From positions 8,889 through 35,838 of the forward strand of contig DJFA01000088.1 of the NCBI GenBank assembly GCA_002431975.1: a stretch of 26,950 nucleotides of DNA, written 5' to 3'. Under the pieces are notes generated by a model that did not search any database, was not told the DNA's origin, and saw nothing but the letters and a program-made list of their open reading frames with translations. Both the position numbers and the translations under genes were made by a program. Source of the stretch: Ruminococcus sp. UBA5884 (GTDB lineage Bacteria; Bacillota; Clostridia; Oscillospirales; Ruminococcaceae). Of the stretch, positions 6,886 to 14,174 are shown piece after piece. Position 1 is the first letter of the stretch. The number at the start of each line of letters is the position of its first letter.

Positions 6886-7545
6886 TTATTCAAGGAGTTT
6901 TTCACGCATAAAAAGCAGAAGTTTTTTTTCTTTTCTTGAAACCTGAACCTGAGTCATTGACATTGCTTCAGCGGTCTGAATCTGGGTAAAACCGTTATAA
7001 TACCTCAGCTGTATAAGTTTTCTGTCATTTTCGTCAAGCATGGCGAGAATCTGACGGAGTGAGAGAATATCGCCGATTTCTATGTCAGGAGCTTCCACAG
7101 GCACATCAATCTGACCATCATTATCCTCGCTGCTGTCAGTCAGTGATATGGGCGGCATACTTACATTTATGGCTTCAGCAACAGTATTTTCGTCAGTCTG
7201 GGCGAGTTCAGCGAGTTTGCTTACAGTAGGCTCATGACCATATTTTTTTACATACAGTTCACGTTCACGGGTAATTTTAAGGGATAGTTCTTTAAGGCTG
7301 CGGCTTACCTTGACAGTGCCGCCGTCACGGAAAAGTCTTTTTATTTCACCGAGTATTACAGGAACAGCATATGTTGAAAATTTTACTCCTCTTGATTCAT
7401 CAAAAGCCTTTACAGCCTTTACAAGACCGATACAGCCGGCAGAATACAGTTCTTCATATTCAATTCCTCTGTTTCTGAAACGGTTTGCACACGCATGAAC
7501 CAGACCGAGATTATCCTCAGCGGAAAGAGTGCCTGTATTATTCAT
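6886..7545 (-). CDS. sigF: Sporulation sigma factor SigF
   Basis: A 219-residue sigma-70 family protein, third gene of the spoIIA operon. SigF directs the first forespore-specific gene expression. Region 2 is EYEELYSAGCIGLVKAVKAF with the -10 recognition stretch KFSTYAVPVILGEIKRLFRD (56-74), then GTVKVSRSLKEL, a feature shared by the sporulation sigma factors; region 4 runs from about 161 with the helix-turn-helix QIQTAEAMSMTQVQVSRKEK (188-207). It is about 35 residues shorter at the N-terminus than Bacillus SigF, and an in-frame TAA five codons upstream rules out an earlier start. The start overlaps the end of spoIIAB by 8 nt, indicating coupling. SpoIIAB should hold it inactive until SpoIIAA is dephosphorylated. 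Copy C lies 3 nt beyond the stop. Confidence 0.93.
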   Translation of the reverse strand: MNNTGTLSAEDNLGLVHACANRFRNRGIEYEELYSAGCIGLVKAVKAFDESRGVKFSTYAVPVILGEIKRLFRDGGTVKVSRSLKELSLKITRERELYVKKYGHEPTVSKLAELAQTDENTVAEAINVSMPPISLTDSSEDNDGQIDVPVEAPDIEIGDILSLRQILAMLDENDRKLIQLRYYNGFTQIQTAEAMSMTQVQVSRKEKKLLLFMREKLLE

Positions 7546-7984
7546 TGTATTTGCCTCTTACAGTTATTTTTTTACGCATGATAACTGTAGTGCCTTTTCC
7601 GGGAGAGCTTTTAACGGAGAGTTTGTCCATAAAACTCTCCATAACAGCAAAACCGAGTCCTGCACGTTCTTCGGAGGGGAGAGTAGTAAAAAGAGGTTCT
7701 CTTGCTTTTGCAACGTCTTCAATACCTGAACCTTTGTCGTGGATTCTTATGTAAACCTCATCATTTTCGAGGATTCTTACGCAAAGCTCCACAGAACCCA
7801 CGGAATTTCTGTAGGCGTGAACTATACAGTTTGTAACAGCTTCTGAAACAGCAGTTTTTATATCAGAAAGTTCATCAACGGGAGGGTCAAGCTGAGCAAT
7901 AAATGATGCGGCAGCTGAACGTGCAAAGGCTTCGTTTACGGATTTGCTTAAAAAGGTTAATTTCATTTCATTGAGTATTTTCAA
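7538..7984 (-). CDS. spoIIAB: Anti-sigma F factor and serine kinase SpoIIAB
   Basis: A 148-residue GHKL ATPase that binds and inhibits SigF and phosphorylates SpoIIAA. The N box is EAVTNCIVHAY (48-58), the G1 box DKGSGI is at 83-88 and the G2 box RAGLGFAVM is at 107-115. Length agrees with the family (about 146 residues). It lies between spoIIAA, 6 nt upstream, and sigF, which it overlaps by 8 nt, the standard order. A GGAG-type site (TCTGGAGTG) lies upstream of the ATG. SpoIIE, the phosphatase that completes the switch, is not in the window. Confidence 0.95.
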   Translation of the reverse strand: MKILNEMKLTFLSKSVNEAFARSAAASFIAQLDPPVDELSDIKTAVSEAVTNCIVHAYRNSVGSVELCVRILENDEVYIRIHDKGSGIEDVAKAREPLFTTLPSEERAGLGFAVMESFMDKLSVKSSPGKGTTVIMRKKITVRGKYNE

Positions 7985-7990
7985 ATTAAA

Positions 7991-8308
7991 TCACTCCAGA
8001 TTATTAGTTATTTTTGCGATTTTATCGATACCGGCGAGTTTCATAACTTTTTTGATATGATAAGGGGGATTCTGAACGATAATTTTTCCGTTTACCTCCT
8101 GCATGGATTTAAATCTTCCGATGACCAGACCTATTCCGGAGCTGTCCATAAATCCCACCTGACTGAAATCCATAACAAGAGTTTTCGGAGATTTTTCTGT
8201 TATAAGCCTGTCGATTTCCTCTCTGAGACCGACAGCTGAATGGTGGTCGATATCACCTGAAAGCAGAGCTATGATATCATTGTCTGAAAATTCGACTTTT
8301 ACAGGCAT
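7991..8308 (-). CDS. spoIIAA: Anti-sigma F antagonist SpoIIAA
   Basis: A 105-residue STAS-domain protein. The phosphorylated serine is expected at Ser57 in FMDSSGIG (53-60), the position corresponding to Ser58 of the Bacillus protein. When unphosphorylated it displaces SigF from SpoIIAB. The start has a strong GGGAGGT site 8 nt upstream. It is the first gene of the operon. I looked for a sigma-H promoter (AGGA and GAAT boxes), as used by spoIIA in Bacillus, but saw no convincing match upstream; an ATGACA with TATTAA/TAAAAT boxes is the best alternative and is weak. Confidence 0.95.
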   Translation of the reverse strand: MPVKVEFSDNDIIALLSGDIDHHSAVGLREEIDRLITEKSPKTLVMDFSQVGFMDSSGIGLVIGRFKSMQEVNGKIIVQNPPYHIKKVMKLAGIDKIAKITNNLE

Positions 8309-8418
8309 CTGAGTTACCTCCCTGATATAGTTTTCATACTATATATTTTAATACAGTGAGGTATAATTTTTTTGTCATAATGCGTATGCGGATAAAGGGA
8401 GATTTTTTTGTATAACGC

Positions 8419-8455
8419 AAAAAATCCATTATACTTATATGCATAATGGATTTTT
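8419..8455. terminator. Hairpin with flanking A and T runs between the divergent operons
   Basis: AAAAATCCATTAT (8420-8432) pairs with ATAATGGATTTTT (8443-8455) around a 10-nt loop. With an A run on one side and a T run on the other it looks like a two-way terminator, yet both neighbouring operons point away from it. It may end a short unseen transcript or insulate the two promoters. Confidence 0.5.
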
Positions 8456-8666
8456 CAGAGTATATATGTGAAAAAAATAAGAGGAAAAAAGAAGTTTGCA
8501 GTTTTTAGAACATGGATTAATTATATCATATATTTATATATAAAATCAATATATAAAAACGATTATTTCAACTGTAAAGTGTAGAAAATAATGTGAATTA
8601 TTTGTGTATATTTAATTAAATTGTATTTAAATTCTGATATACAGATGATTGTTATAGATTATTTAT

Positions 8667-8736
8667 GTAGGGGCGACCATTGGTCGCCCGCCTGATATTC
8701 TGGTGAATCTAACGGGCGACCAATGGTCGCCCCTAC
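8667..8736. repeat. Intergenic palindromic repeat, copy D (short form)
   Basis: Two inverted arms GGGCGACCATTGGTCGCCC and its reverse complement, each bounded by GTAG or CTAC, are separated by only about 22 nt (CTGATATTCTGGTGAATCTA), so the conserved long spacer is missing. GATGATTGTTAT just left of it (8645-8656) matches the flank of copy G at 23218. It ends 28 nt before the putative sigma-E promoter. Confidence 0.88.
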
Positions 8737-8763
8737 AGAGAAAAAATTCATCAAATCTGTAAT

Positions 8764-8793
8764 GTAATATTTCTTGTCCGGACTACATAGAAT
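8764..8793 (+). promoter_or_regulatory. Putative sigma-E promoter of the spoIIIA operon
   Basis: GTAATATT (8764-8771) and CATAGAAT (8786-8793) are 14 nt apart. They resemble the known sigma-E boxes (ATATT and CATACAAT) with correct spacing, 35 nt before spoIIIAA. In Bacillus, spoIIIA is transcribed from a sigma-E promoter in the mother cell. Assignment is by match and context only. Confidence 0.6.
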
Positions 8794-8827
8794 TAAACAG
8801 GCTATATGAAAGGAGAAAATAAAAAAA

Positions 8828-9841
8828 ATGGATAGTATACTCAGATATTTTTCGCCTGATATAAGAATACTGATTGATAAAAATATCAAAGATATTCATG
8901 AAATAAGACTCAGATGCGAAAAGCCTCTTGTACTTGTATCATACGGCAGAAAGAAATATGTTTCAAAGGGCGGAGGACTTTCGGATTTCAGCAGAAATGC
9001 ATACATAGTTTCATCAAAGGATATTGAATATACTTTTAATTCAGTATGCGATTATTCAGTACACAGCTATGAAAATGAGATAGCACAGGGTTTTATAACT
9101 GTAAGCGGAGGGCATCGTGCAGGAATTGCAGGAAGTGCAGCCATAAGCGGAAACAGAGTTATGGCAGTAAAATATATAAATTCGATAAATTTCAGAATAG
9201 CATCGCAGATAAACGGCTGTGCGGACAGGATATACAGGGAGCTTTTTAAGGATAAGCTTTGCAGTGTGCTGATAGCAGGAGCTCCTTCAAGCGGAAAAAC
9301 TACAGTATTAAAAGACCTTTGCCGTCAGCTCGGTGAGAGATACAGCGTATCAGTAATAGATGAAAGAGGTGAAATAGGAGCTGTATATCATGGCAAAGCC
9401 CAGAATGATGTGGGTTCTATGTGTGATATATTTGACGGTTATCCGAAAGCTTACGGACTAATGACTGCACTCAGGGTAATGTCGCCTGAAATAGCGGTAT
9501 GTGATGAGATAGGCGGAGATGATGACATTGAACAGCTTATATCATGTGCAAATTCAGGAGTCAGAATAGCGGCATCTGCCCATGCAGGAAGCATTGAGGA
9601 GCTTTATTTAAGACCGGATATAAGAAAGCTTCTTGAAAACAGAGTCTTTGATTATATAGTTATGCTTGGTGACAGGTCATCGCCGGGAACAGTCAGAAAA
9701 ATTGAAAGGATATCATATGACGGGCTTGAAGCTTTGCGGAATAATTATGATAGTGTCTGCTTTGTCGATGACAGGAGCGGCAATGTCGGAAGAACTTTTA
9801 AAACGTGTAAAGACAGTGGAAATGCTGATAAATCTGACTGA
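8828..9841 (+). CDS. spoIIIAA: Stage III sporulation protein AA, ATPase
   Basis: A 337-residue secretion-type ATPase thought to power the SpoIIIA-SpoIIQ channel from the mother-cell cytoplasm. The Walker A loop is GAPSSGKT at 151-158, DERGEI lies at 178-183, and the Walker B region is EIAVCDEIGG (221-230), followed by AASAHAGS near 248-255. Family members usually end near residue 300; here about 40 extra residues (rich in Asp, Ser and Lys) follow, encoded where the gene overlaps spoIIIAB by 125 nt in another frame. The ATG is preceded by AAGGAG 11-12 nt upstream. It is the first gene of the operon behind the sigma-E-like promoter. Confidence 0.95.
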   Translation: MDSILRYFSPDIRILIDKNIKDIHEIRLRCEKPLVLVSYGRKKYVSKGGGLSDFSRNAYIVSSKDIEYTFNSVCDYSVHSYENEIAQGFITVSGGHRAGIAGSAAISGNRVMAVKYINSINFRIASQINGCADRIYRELFKDKLCSVLIAGAPSSGKTTVLKDLCRQLGERYSVSVIDERGEIGAVYHGKAQNDVGSMCDIFDGYPKAYGLMTALRVMSPEIAVCDEIGGDDDIEQLISCANSGVRIAASAHAGSIEELYLRPDIRKLLENRVFDYIVMLGDRSSPGTVRKIERISYDGLEALRNNYDSVCFVDDRSGNVGRTFKTCKDSGNADKSD

Positions 9842-10226
9842 AGATTTTTCAAATATGATAAGATATCAGGCTATGACAATAGCGGATATTATCAGCATTG
9901 CAGGAGAAAATCCTGAATATGAGCCTCTGGATTTTATAGCATATATAAACAGAGAGGATAAAACAGACAGGAATATACATGATATATGGAGTGAATCCGT
10001 TGAAAAATCATCGGTTTTAGGAAAAAAGGAGGCTGAAATAATGCTTTCATTCGGGAATATGCTTGGCACAAGTGATATAAGCGGACAGCTTTCATCAATA
10101 GAGATATATAAAAAACGGCTTGAAAATCTGCTTGCTGAATTCAGGAATGATTATCAGCAAAAGGGAAGAATGTACCGTTCAGTCGGAATGCTTCTTGGAA
10201 TTATGGCAGGGATAATGCTTTTATAA
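9717..10226 (+). CDS. spoIIIAB: Stage III sporulation protein AB
   Basis: A 169-residue membrane-associated protein, close to the roughly 170 residues of the Bacillus protein. A hydrophobic N-terminal segment (LKLCGIIMIVSALSMTGAAM), a long helical middle and a hydrophobic C-terminus (MLLGIMAGIMLL) match the type II secretion F-like fold assigned to the family. I chose the ATG at 9717 because GAAAGGA lies 6 nt upstream; an earlier in-frame ATG-like start at 9666 would add non-family residues. It begins inside spoIIIAA. Its TAA stop at 10224-10226 runs directly into repeat copy E (TAACGCT). Confidence 0.93.
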   Translation: MTGLKLCGIIMIVSALSMTGAAMSEELLKRVKTVEMLINLTEDFSNMIRYQAMTIADIISIAGENPEYEPLDFIAYINREDKTDRNIHDIWSESVEKSSVLGKKEAEIMLSFGNMLGTSDISGQLSSIEIYKKRLENLLAEFRNDYQQKGRMYRSVGMLLGIMAGIMLL

Positions 10227-10432
10227 CGCTAATTTGTTATGATTGAAAACAAGGAATTTTCGTTTATTCTGTAGGGGCGACCATTGGTCGCCCGCCTGAA
10301 TTATGGTTAAACAATAGGTTCGATATTTGTTTTTAGTATGAAAAAATCATTGGTTAACAGATAAAATCATTGATAAACCATAACGGGCGACCAATGGTCG
10401 CCCCTACAAATAACAATCATCGGATTGGCGTT
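10225..10432. repeat. Intergenic palindromic repeat, copy E (within the spoIIIA operon)
   Basis: The left end AACGCTAATTTG starts on the last two bases of the spoIIIAB stop codon; the right end ATCGGATTGGCGTT stops at 10432. Palindromic arms lie at 10271 and up to 10407. The flanks read TTAT before and TTAT after the element (shared 4 nt, partly overlapping the stop), which may be a target duplication. The spacer is almost identical to copy F over more than 50 nt (from TTGGTTAACAGATAAAATCA onwards). Confidence 0.9.
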
Positions 10433-10468
10433 TTATAACACCGGTTCATAAGGAAAGGCATAAATATT

Positions 10469-10666
10469 ATGGATATAGATTTGATTTTTAAAATAGCCGG
10501 TATAGGCATTATAGTAGCAGTTCTGAATATAGTTCTCAAGCGTGCAGAGCGTGAAGAACAGGCAATGATGACTGTTCTTGCAGGTCTTACAGTAGTACTT
10601 ATGATGATAGTACAGCAGATAGGCAGTCTTTTTGAAACAGTAAAGAATGTGTTCGGCTTATGGTAG
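10469..10666 (+). CDS. spoIIIAC: Stage III sporulation protein AC
   Basis: A 65-residue protein with two membrane segments (about 5-23 and 35-55) joined by the polar loop KRAEREEQA, the standard form of SpoIIIAC (about 68 residues). It is a membrane component of the feeding channel. AGGAAAGG lies 10 nt upstream of the ATG. It is separated from spoIIIAB by repeat copy E (a 242-nt gap), whereas it overlaps spoIIIAD by 7 nt. Confidence 0.93.
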   Translation: MDIDLIFKIAGIGIIVAVLNIVLKRAEREEQAMMTVLAGLTVVLMMIVQQIGSLFETVKNVFGLW

Positions 10667-11046
10667 AGATAATGTCAGTTGCAGGACTTTGCATAACAGC
10701 CTCGCTTTTATGCAGGGTAATAGGAAAATACAACAGGGAACAGGCAGTTATAACATCAATCGCAGTTATAACGGCAGTGCTTGCCGGAGTATTTCTTATA
10801 ATATCGCCGGTAATTTCGGTTATACTAAGCATATTTGACCGCAGCGGCATTGAAAATGAAAATATACAGATAATATTCAAAGCTCTTGGGATAAGCTATA
10901 TAACACAGCTTACAGGTGATATATGCAGGGACTGCGGAGAGAGTTCAATAGCATCATCAGCTGAAACAGCCGGAAAAATAATGCTTCTTATTATATCGCT
11001 GCCGCTGTTTCAGGAGCTTGTATCAATAGTAAACGGTCTGCTTTGA
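10660..11046 (+). CDS. spoIIIAD: Stage III sporulation protein AD
   Basis: A 128-residue protein with several hydrophobic segments (about 5-20, 30-58, 105-127). The first half resembles SpoIIIAC in layout, as is known for this pair, and the C-terminal ALGISYITQLTGDICRDCGE segment is a family mark. It starts inside the end of spoIIIAC (7-nt overlap) and ends 8 nt before spoIIIAE, indicating tight coupling. Confidence 0.94.
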   Translation: MVEIMSVAGLCITASLLCRVIGKYNREQAVITSIAVITAVLAGVFLIISPVISVILSIFDRSGIENENIQIIFKALGISYITQLTGDICRDCGESSIASSAETAGKIMLLIISLPLFQELVSIVNGLL

Positions 11047-11054
11047 GGTATAAA

Positions 11055-12209
11055 ATGAAAGAAATATGCAGAAAGATAATAATTTTTATTGTATTGATAT
11101 TCTGTGTGGTGATAATCGGACAGATAAATGTTTCAGCAGAATCATATGAGGAAATGATGTCTGATATTATCCATGAATCAGGTGCGGACAGCCTTGCGGA
11201 CAATATCAGCACAAATGCAGGGGACTTTTTTGAAAAAAATTCAGTAAAGGCTGATGAACCGGAAAGCATACTGAATATAAAGGCAGAGGATATTTTAACT
11301 GAAATAAAAGATGAAATAAAAAGGAATATAAGGCTGCCGCTTAAACTTTTTTCATCTCTTATGGCAGTAATAATTGTATCATCATTTGCGGGTAATCTGG
11401 GGAATACGGTTAAAATACGCTCATGTGAGAAAATTACAGGTCAGATATGTGTGCTTGCAGCAATATCAATGATATCAGAACCATTGTCAGAATGCTTTTA
11501 TAATTCGGCTGAGAGTATCCGTGCAGGAGCAGTATTCATGACAGGCTTTATACCTGTATTTTCAGGAATAACGGCGGCAGGCGGAGGAGTATCCTCGGCG
11601 GCAAGTTACAGTACTCTGATATACATAGCAGCCGAAGCGGCATTGCAGCTTTCAGACAGCGTAATAATGCCGGTACTTGGAATGTGCATGGCTTTGTCAG
11701 TGGTTGATGCGGTAAATCAGGCGGTATCTCTCAGGGAGCTTATAAACGGATTCAGAAAAGCAGTTACAAGGCTTATAGTATTTATAATGATGATATTCAC
11801 AGGTCTTTTGTCAATTCAGAGTATAGTCGGGACAAGTGCAGACAGCCTTGCACTTAAAACAGGAAGATATATAGCTTCAAATTTCATACCTGTTGTTGGG
11901 AGTGCAGTTTCTGACGCATATGCGGCTCTGAAAAGCAGCATGGGACTTTTAAGGGGAGGAACAGGGAGTTTTGGCATAATAACGCTTATAATAATGCTGC
12001 TTCCGTCAGTTGTGTCCTCGGGATTATATTACTGTGCAATGAAGCTTGCATTTATATGTGCGGATATATTCGGTGAAAGTTCGCTTTCAAGGCTTTTTTC
12101 TGATATGTGTTCAGTGCTGTCAGTAATTTTCAGTCTTATGGTATGCTTTGCGGTAATAATGGTTATCTCAACAACGATAGTCATGATGACAGGAATGAGT
12201 TCAGTATAA
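11055..12209 (+). CDS. spoIIIAE: Stage III sporulation protein AE
   Basis: A 384-residue polytopic membrane protein with an N-terminal signal-like segment (about 6-25, ending VSAES), then a polar region and about six to seven hydrophobic segments, ending in a long C-terminal helix. Length agrees with the roughly 400 residues of the family. I chose the ATG at 11055, which has TGAGG 6 nt upstream overlapping the spoIIIAD stop; a TTG 12 nt earlier is the alternative. The stop TAA shares a base with the spoIIIAF ATG. Confidence 0.95.
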   Translation: MKEICRKIIIFIVLIFCVVIIGQINVSAESYEEMMSDIIHESGADSLADNISTNAGDFFEKNSVKADEPESILNIKAEDILTEIKDEIKRNIRLPLKLFSSLMAVIIVSSFAGNLGNTVKIRSCEKITGQICVLAAISMISEPLSECFYNSAESIRAGAVFMTGFIPVFSGITAAGGGVSSAASYSTLIYIAAEAALQLSDSVIMPVLGMCMALSVVDAVNQAVSLRELINGFRKAVTRLIVFIMMIFTGLLSIQSIVGTSADSLALKTGRYIASNFIPVVGSAVSDAYAALKSSMGLLRGGTGSFGIITLIIMLLPSVVSSGLYYCAMKLAFICADIFGESSLSRLFSDMCSVLSVIFSLMVCFAVIMVISTTIVMMTGMSSV

Positions 12210-12676
12210 TGGATATTTTGAATAAGATGGTTATAGCAGCTTGTTTCTGCGGTATTGCAATGTCATTATGCGATATGATAAGTCCTGATGAAAAGTTCAG
12301 AAAACAGCTTCATTTTATATTTTCGCTTGTATTTGCAATAGGTATTACAGCACCGTTTGCGGATATAATCAGAAATTTTTCGTCAGAAGACGGGATATGC
12401 ATGAATATATCAGAATACAATGATATTGCTGATGAAAATGATATGTATAAAAAATATCTCAAAAAGATGACGGAGGAGAATATTTCAGAATCATTGAAAA
12501 ATCTGCTTGAAAGCAATGGAATATCAGTATATAAAATATGCGTTGAAACTGATATTTCAGACAGTTCATGCATATCTATTATTAAGACGCAGTTAAGCTG
12601 TGATGATTTTGAAAAAGGTGCTGATATAATAAAGTCTGAAACAGGAGCAGAATGTGAATTATGGCAGACAGATTGA
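12209..12676 (+). CDS. spoIIIAF: Stage III sporulation protein AF
   Basis: A 155-residue protein with two N-terminal membrane segments (about 5-22 and 32-52) and a soluble C-terminal domain, as known for SpoIIIAF. The ATG overlaps the spoIIIAE stop by one base (TAATG), and AGGAATGAG lies upstream; a start 102 nt earlier would give out-of-family sequence read from spoIIIAE. It is shorter than the Bacillus protein (about 206 residues), mainly in the C-terminal domain. It overlaps spoIIIAG by 16 nt. Confidence 0.92.
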   Translation: MDILNKMVIAACFCGIAMSLCDMISPDEKFRKQLHFIFSLVFAIGITAPFADIIRNFSSEDGICMNISEYNDIADENDMYKKYLKKMTEENISESLKNLLESNGISVYKICVETDISDSSCISIIKTQLSCDDFEKGADIIKSETGAECELWQTD

Positions 12677-13197
12677 ATTTTGAAAGACTAAAGAAAATTT
12701 TTTCAAAAGGCAGATACATAAAATTCATAGTTATAGCCGGAATATGCGGAATAGTAATGATATTTGCCTCGGGATTTTCAGAAAAGCCTGATAAAACAGT
12801 TTCAGAAACGGAAAGCGGATATGATACGGATTTGTATATTCAGAAAAATGAGGAGCGTTTAAGAAATATACTTGAAAATATTGACGGAGTAGGAAAAGCT
12901 GAAATAATGCTTACAGTAAGCTGTACGGAGGAATATGTTTATGCAGAAGAAATAAAATCAGATGTTTCACAGGACGGTGACAGAAAAACTGTACAGAATG
13001 AAAACCAGTATGTTTTCAGCGGAAACAGTTCAGATAAAAAAGCTCTTGTAAAAAAAATTGTCAGTCCTGAGATAAGCGGAGTAGTAATAGTATGTGAGGG
13101 CGGTGACAGAAGCAGAGTTGCAGAAAGTATATATCAGGCAGTATCAACTGCATTTGATATACCATCAAGCAGAATATATGTTGCCAGAATAAAATAA
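12661..13197 (+). CDS. spoIIIAG: Stage III sporulation protein AG
   Basis: A 178-residue protein with one membrane segment (about 21-38) and an extracellular domain facing the space between mother cell and forespore. This domain begins NEERLRNILENIDGVGKAEIMLTV and ends with IYQAVSTAFDIPSSRIYVAR, the ring-building motif that lets SpoIIIAG form large oligomeric rings. It starts 16 nt inside spoIIIAF. The TAA stop at 13195-13197 runs directly into repeat copy F (TAACGC), which separates it from spoIIIAH. Confidence 0.94.
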   Translation: MADRLNFERLKKIFSKGRYIKFIVIAGICGIVMIFASGFSEKPDKTVSETESGYDTDLYIQKNEERLRNILENIDGVGKAEIMLTVSCTEEYVYAEEIKSDVSQDGDRKTVQNENQYVFSGNSSDKKALVKKIVSPEISGVVIVCEGGDRSRVAESIYQAVSTAFDIPSSRIYVARIK

Positions 13198-13408
13198 CGC
13201 AGATTCAACGGTTATTTTTTGTAGGGGCGACCATTGGTCGCCCGCCGGAATTATGGAATTTGATATTTGTTTTCTGTATGTAAAATTATTGGTTAACAGA
13301 TAAAATCATTGATAAACCATAACGGGCGACCAATGGTCGCCCCTACAAATCAGATGAATTACAGAAAATAAGAAAAAAACCATAATTCTGTTTTTGAACT
13401 GACATTAA
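13196..13408. repeat. Intergenic palindromic repeat, copy F (within the spoIIIA operon)
   Basis: The left end AACGCAGATTCAACG uses the last two bases of the spoIIIAG stop. Palindromic arms begin at 13221 and end at 13346. The spacer shares a run with copy E from TTGGTTAACAGATAAAATCA to the right arm. The right tail resembles copy B (CAGATGAA...ACCAT) and becomes unclear after about 13408, so that end is approximate. Confidence 0.88.
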
Positions 13409-13439
13409 ATTAAAATAATTATAAAAGGAGAAATCAGTT

Positions 13440-14027
13440 ATGAAAAAACCAAATATTATCATAGGCAAAAAACAGATAATTCTTGCCTGTCTGACAATGA
13501 TGCTCGGAATAGCAGTCTATGTAAACTATGTTCTTTCGGACAATGAGCCTCTTGTCGGTGAAAATCTTTCGGTACAGTCGCCTGATGATATGGCAAATGC
13601 TGATTACGGCGACAGCAAATTTGTAAACAATGAACCCTCGGATTCTCAGGACAGCGAATCAGTCGGGGCAGTTTCGGCAGATGACTATTTTGCACAGGCA
13701 AGAATAGATAAGACTACAGGCCGTGACAACGCAATACAGACGCTTCAGGCAGTAATCGGCGGAGGAGATATAACAGAGGACGAAATGGTCGCTAAGGCTC
13801 TGGAAGCCGTGGAGCTTTCAAATTTCACTGAAAATGAATCAAAGATGGAATCGCTTATAAAAGCTCAGGGTTTTGAGGACTGTGTTGTATATCTTGAAAA
13901 GGACAGTGCAAAGGTTGTTGTAAAGACAGAAGGGCTTGAAGCCGGTCAGGCAGCGGCTATAAAGGATATAATACTCAGCATTTCATCAGTTCCGGCAGAA
14001 AATATAAGAATTTTCGAGGTAAGGTAG
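13440..14027 (+). CDS. spoIIIAH: Stage III sporulation protein AH
   Basis: A 195-residue protein with a membrane segment at about 11-31 and an extracellular domain. This domain, ending AAIKDIILSISSVPAENIRIFEVR, is the YscJ/FliF-like ring-building motif that binds forespore SpoIIQ across the intermembrane space. The middle (residues 35-85) is acidic and low in complexity. A strong AAAGGAG site lies 9 nt before the ATG. It is 242 nt from spoIIIAG because of repeat copy F; I saw no clear promoter in that gap, so expression should come from read-through. SpoIIQ is not in the window. Confidence 0.94.
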   Translation: MKKPNIIIGKKQIILACLTMMLGIAVYVNYVLSDNEPLVGENLSVQSPDDMANADYGDSKFVNNEPSDSQDSESVGAVSADDYFAQARIDKTTGRDNAIQTLQAVIGGGDITEDEMVAKALEAVELSNFTENESKMESLIKAQGFEDCVVYLEKDSAKVVVKTEGLEAGQAAAIKDIILSISSVPAENIRIFEVR

Positions 14028-14056
14028 TTGTGCTATTAAAAAAAAAGTGGTATAAT
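14028..14056 (+). promoter_or_regulatory. Possible promoter of the asp23-nusB run
   Basis: TTGTGC (14028-14033) and TATAAT (14051-14056) are 17 nt apart, starting right after the spoIIIAH stop. The -10 box is exact and the -35 box weak. It would separate vegetative expression of the housekeeping genes from the sporulation operon. Confidence 0.55.
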
Positions 14057-14072
14057 AATAATGCTTATGATA

Positions 14073-14106
14073 CAAAGCATACGGAATATATGTTCCGTAT
14101 GCTTTG
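14073..14106 (+). promoter_or_regulatory. Strong stem-loop in the asp23 leader
   Basis: CAAAGCATACGGAA (14073-14086) pairs perfectly over 14 bp with TTCCGTATGCTTTG (14093-14106) around TATATG. No T run follows, so it is not a standard terminator. It lies between the putative promoter at 14028 and the asp23 ribosome binding site, and might stabilise the message, act as an RNase site, or mark the end of spoIIIA transcripts. Confidence 0.6.
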
Positions 14107-14174
14107 CGGATATTTGAAGATTATCATAAAAAAAGGAGGATACTGCTGTCATCTTTGTACAGCATGGATTGCGT

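Larger units (their letters stand above)
8309..8827. other. Divergent control region between spoIIA and spoIIIA
   Basis: This 519-nt region separates two divergent sporulation operons. In order it holds the spoIIAA leader, a 13-bp hairpin (8419-8455), about 200 nt of very AT-rich sequence (8456-8660) without a recognisable gene, repeat copy D (8667-8736), a sigma-E-like promoter (8764-8793), and the spoIIIAA ribosome binding site (AAGGAG near 8811). Translations across the repeat give peptides such as GDQWSPL, seen at other copies too, and are not genes. Confidence 0.7.

Noticed and set aside
7310..7754. Plus-strand open frames opposite sigF and spoIIAB
   Set aside because: They are antisense shadows of well-supported genes and show no family features or ribosome sites.
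8309..8460. Sigma-H promoter for spoIIAA
   Set aside because: Expected from Bacillus, but no AGGA and GAAT box pair at proper spacing was found on the minus strand.
13384..13430. Separate promoter for spoIIIAH
   Set aside because: TTGAAC at 13394 has no -10 box at 16-18 nt; the nearest AT-rich boxes have 11 or 20 nt spacing.
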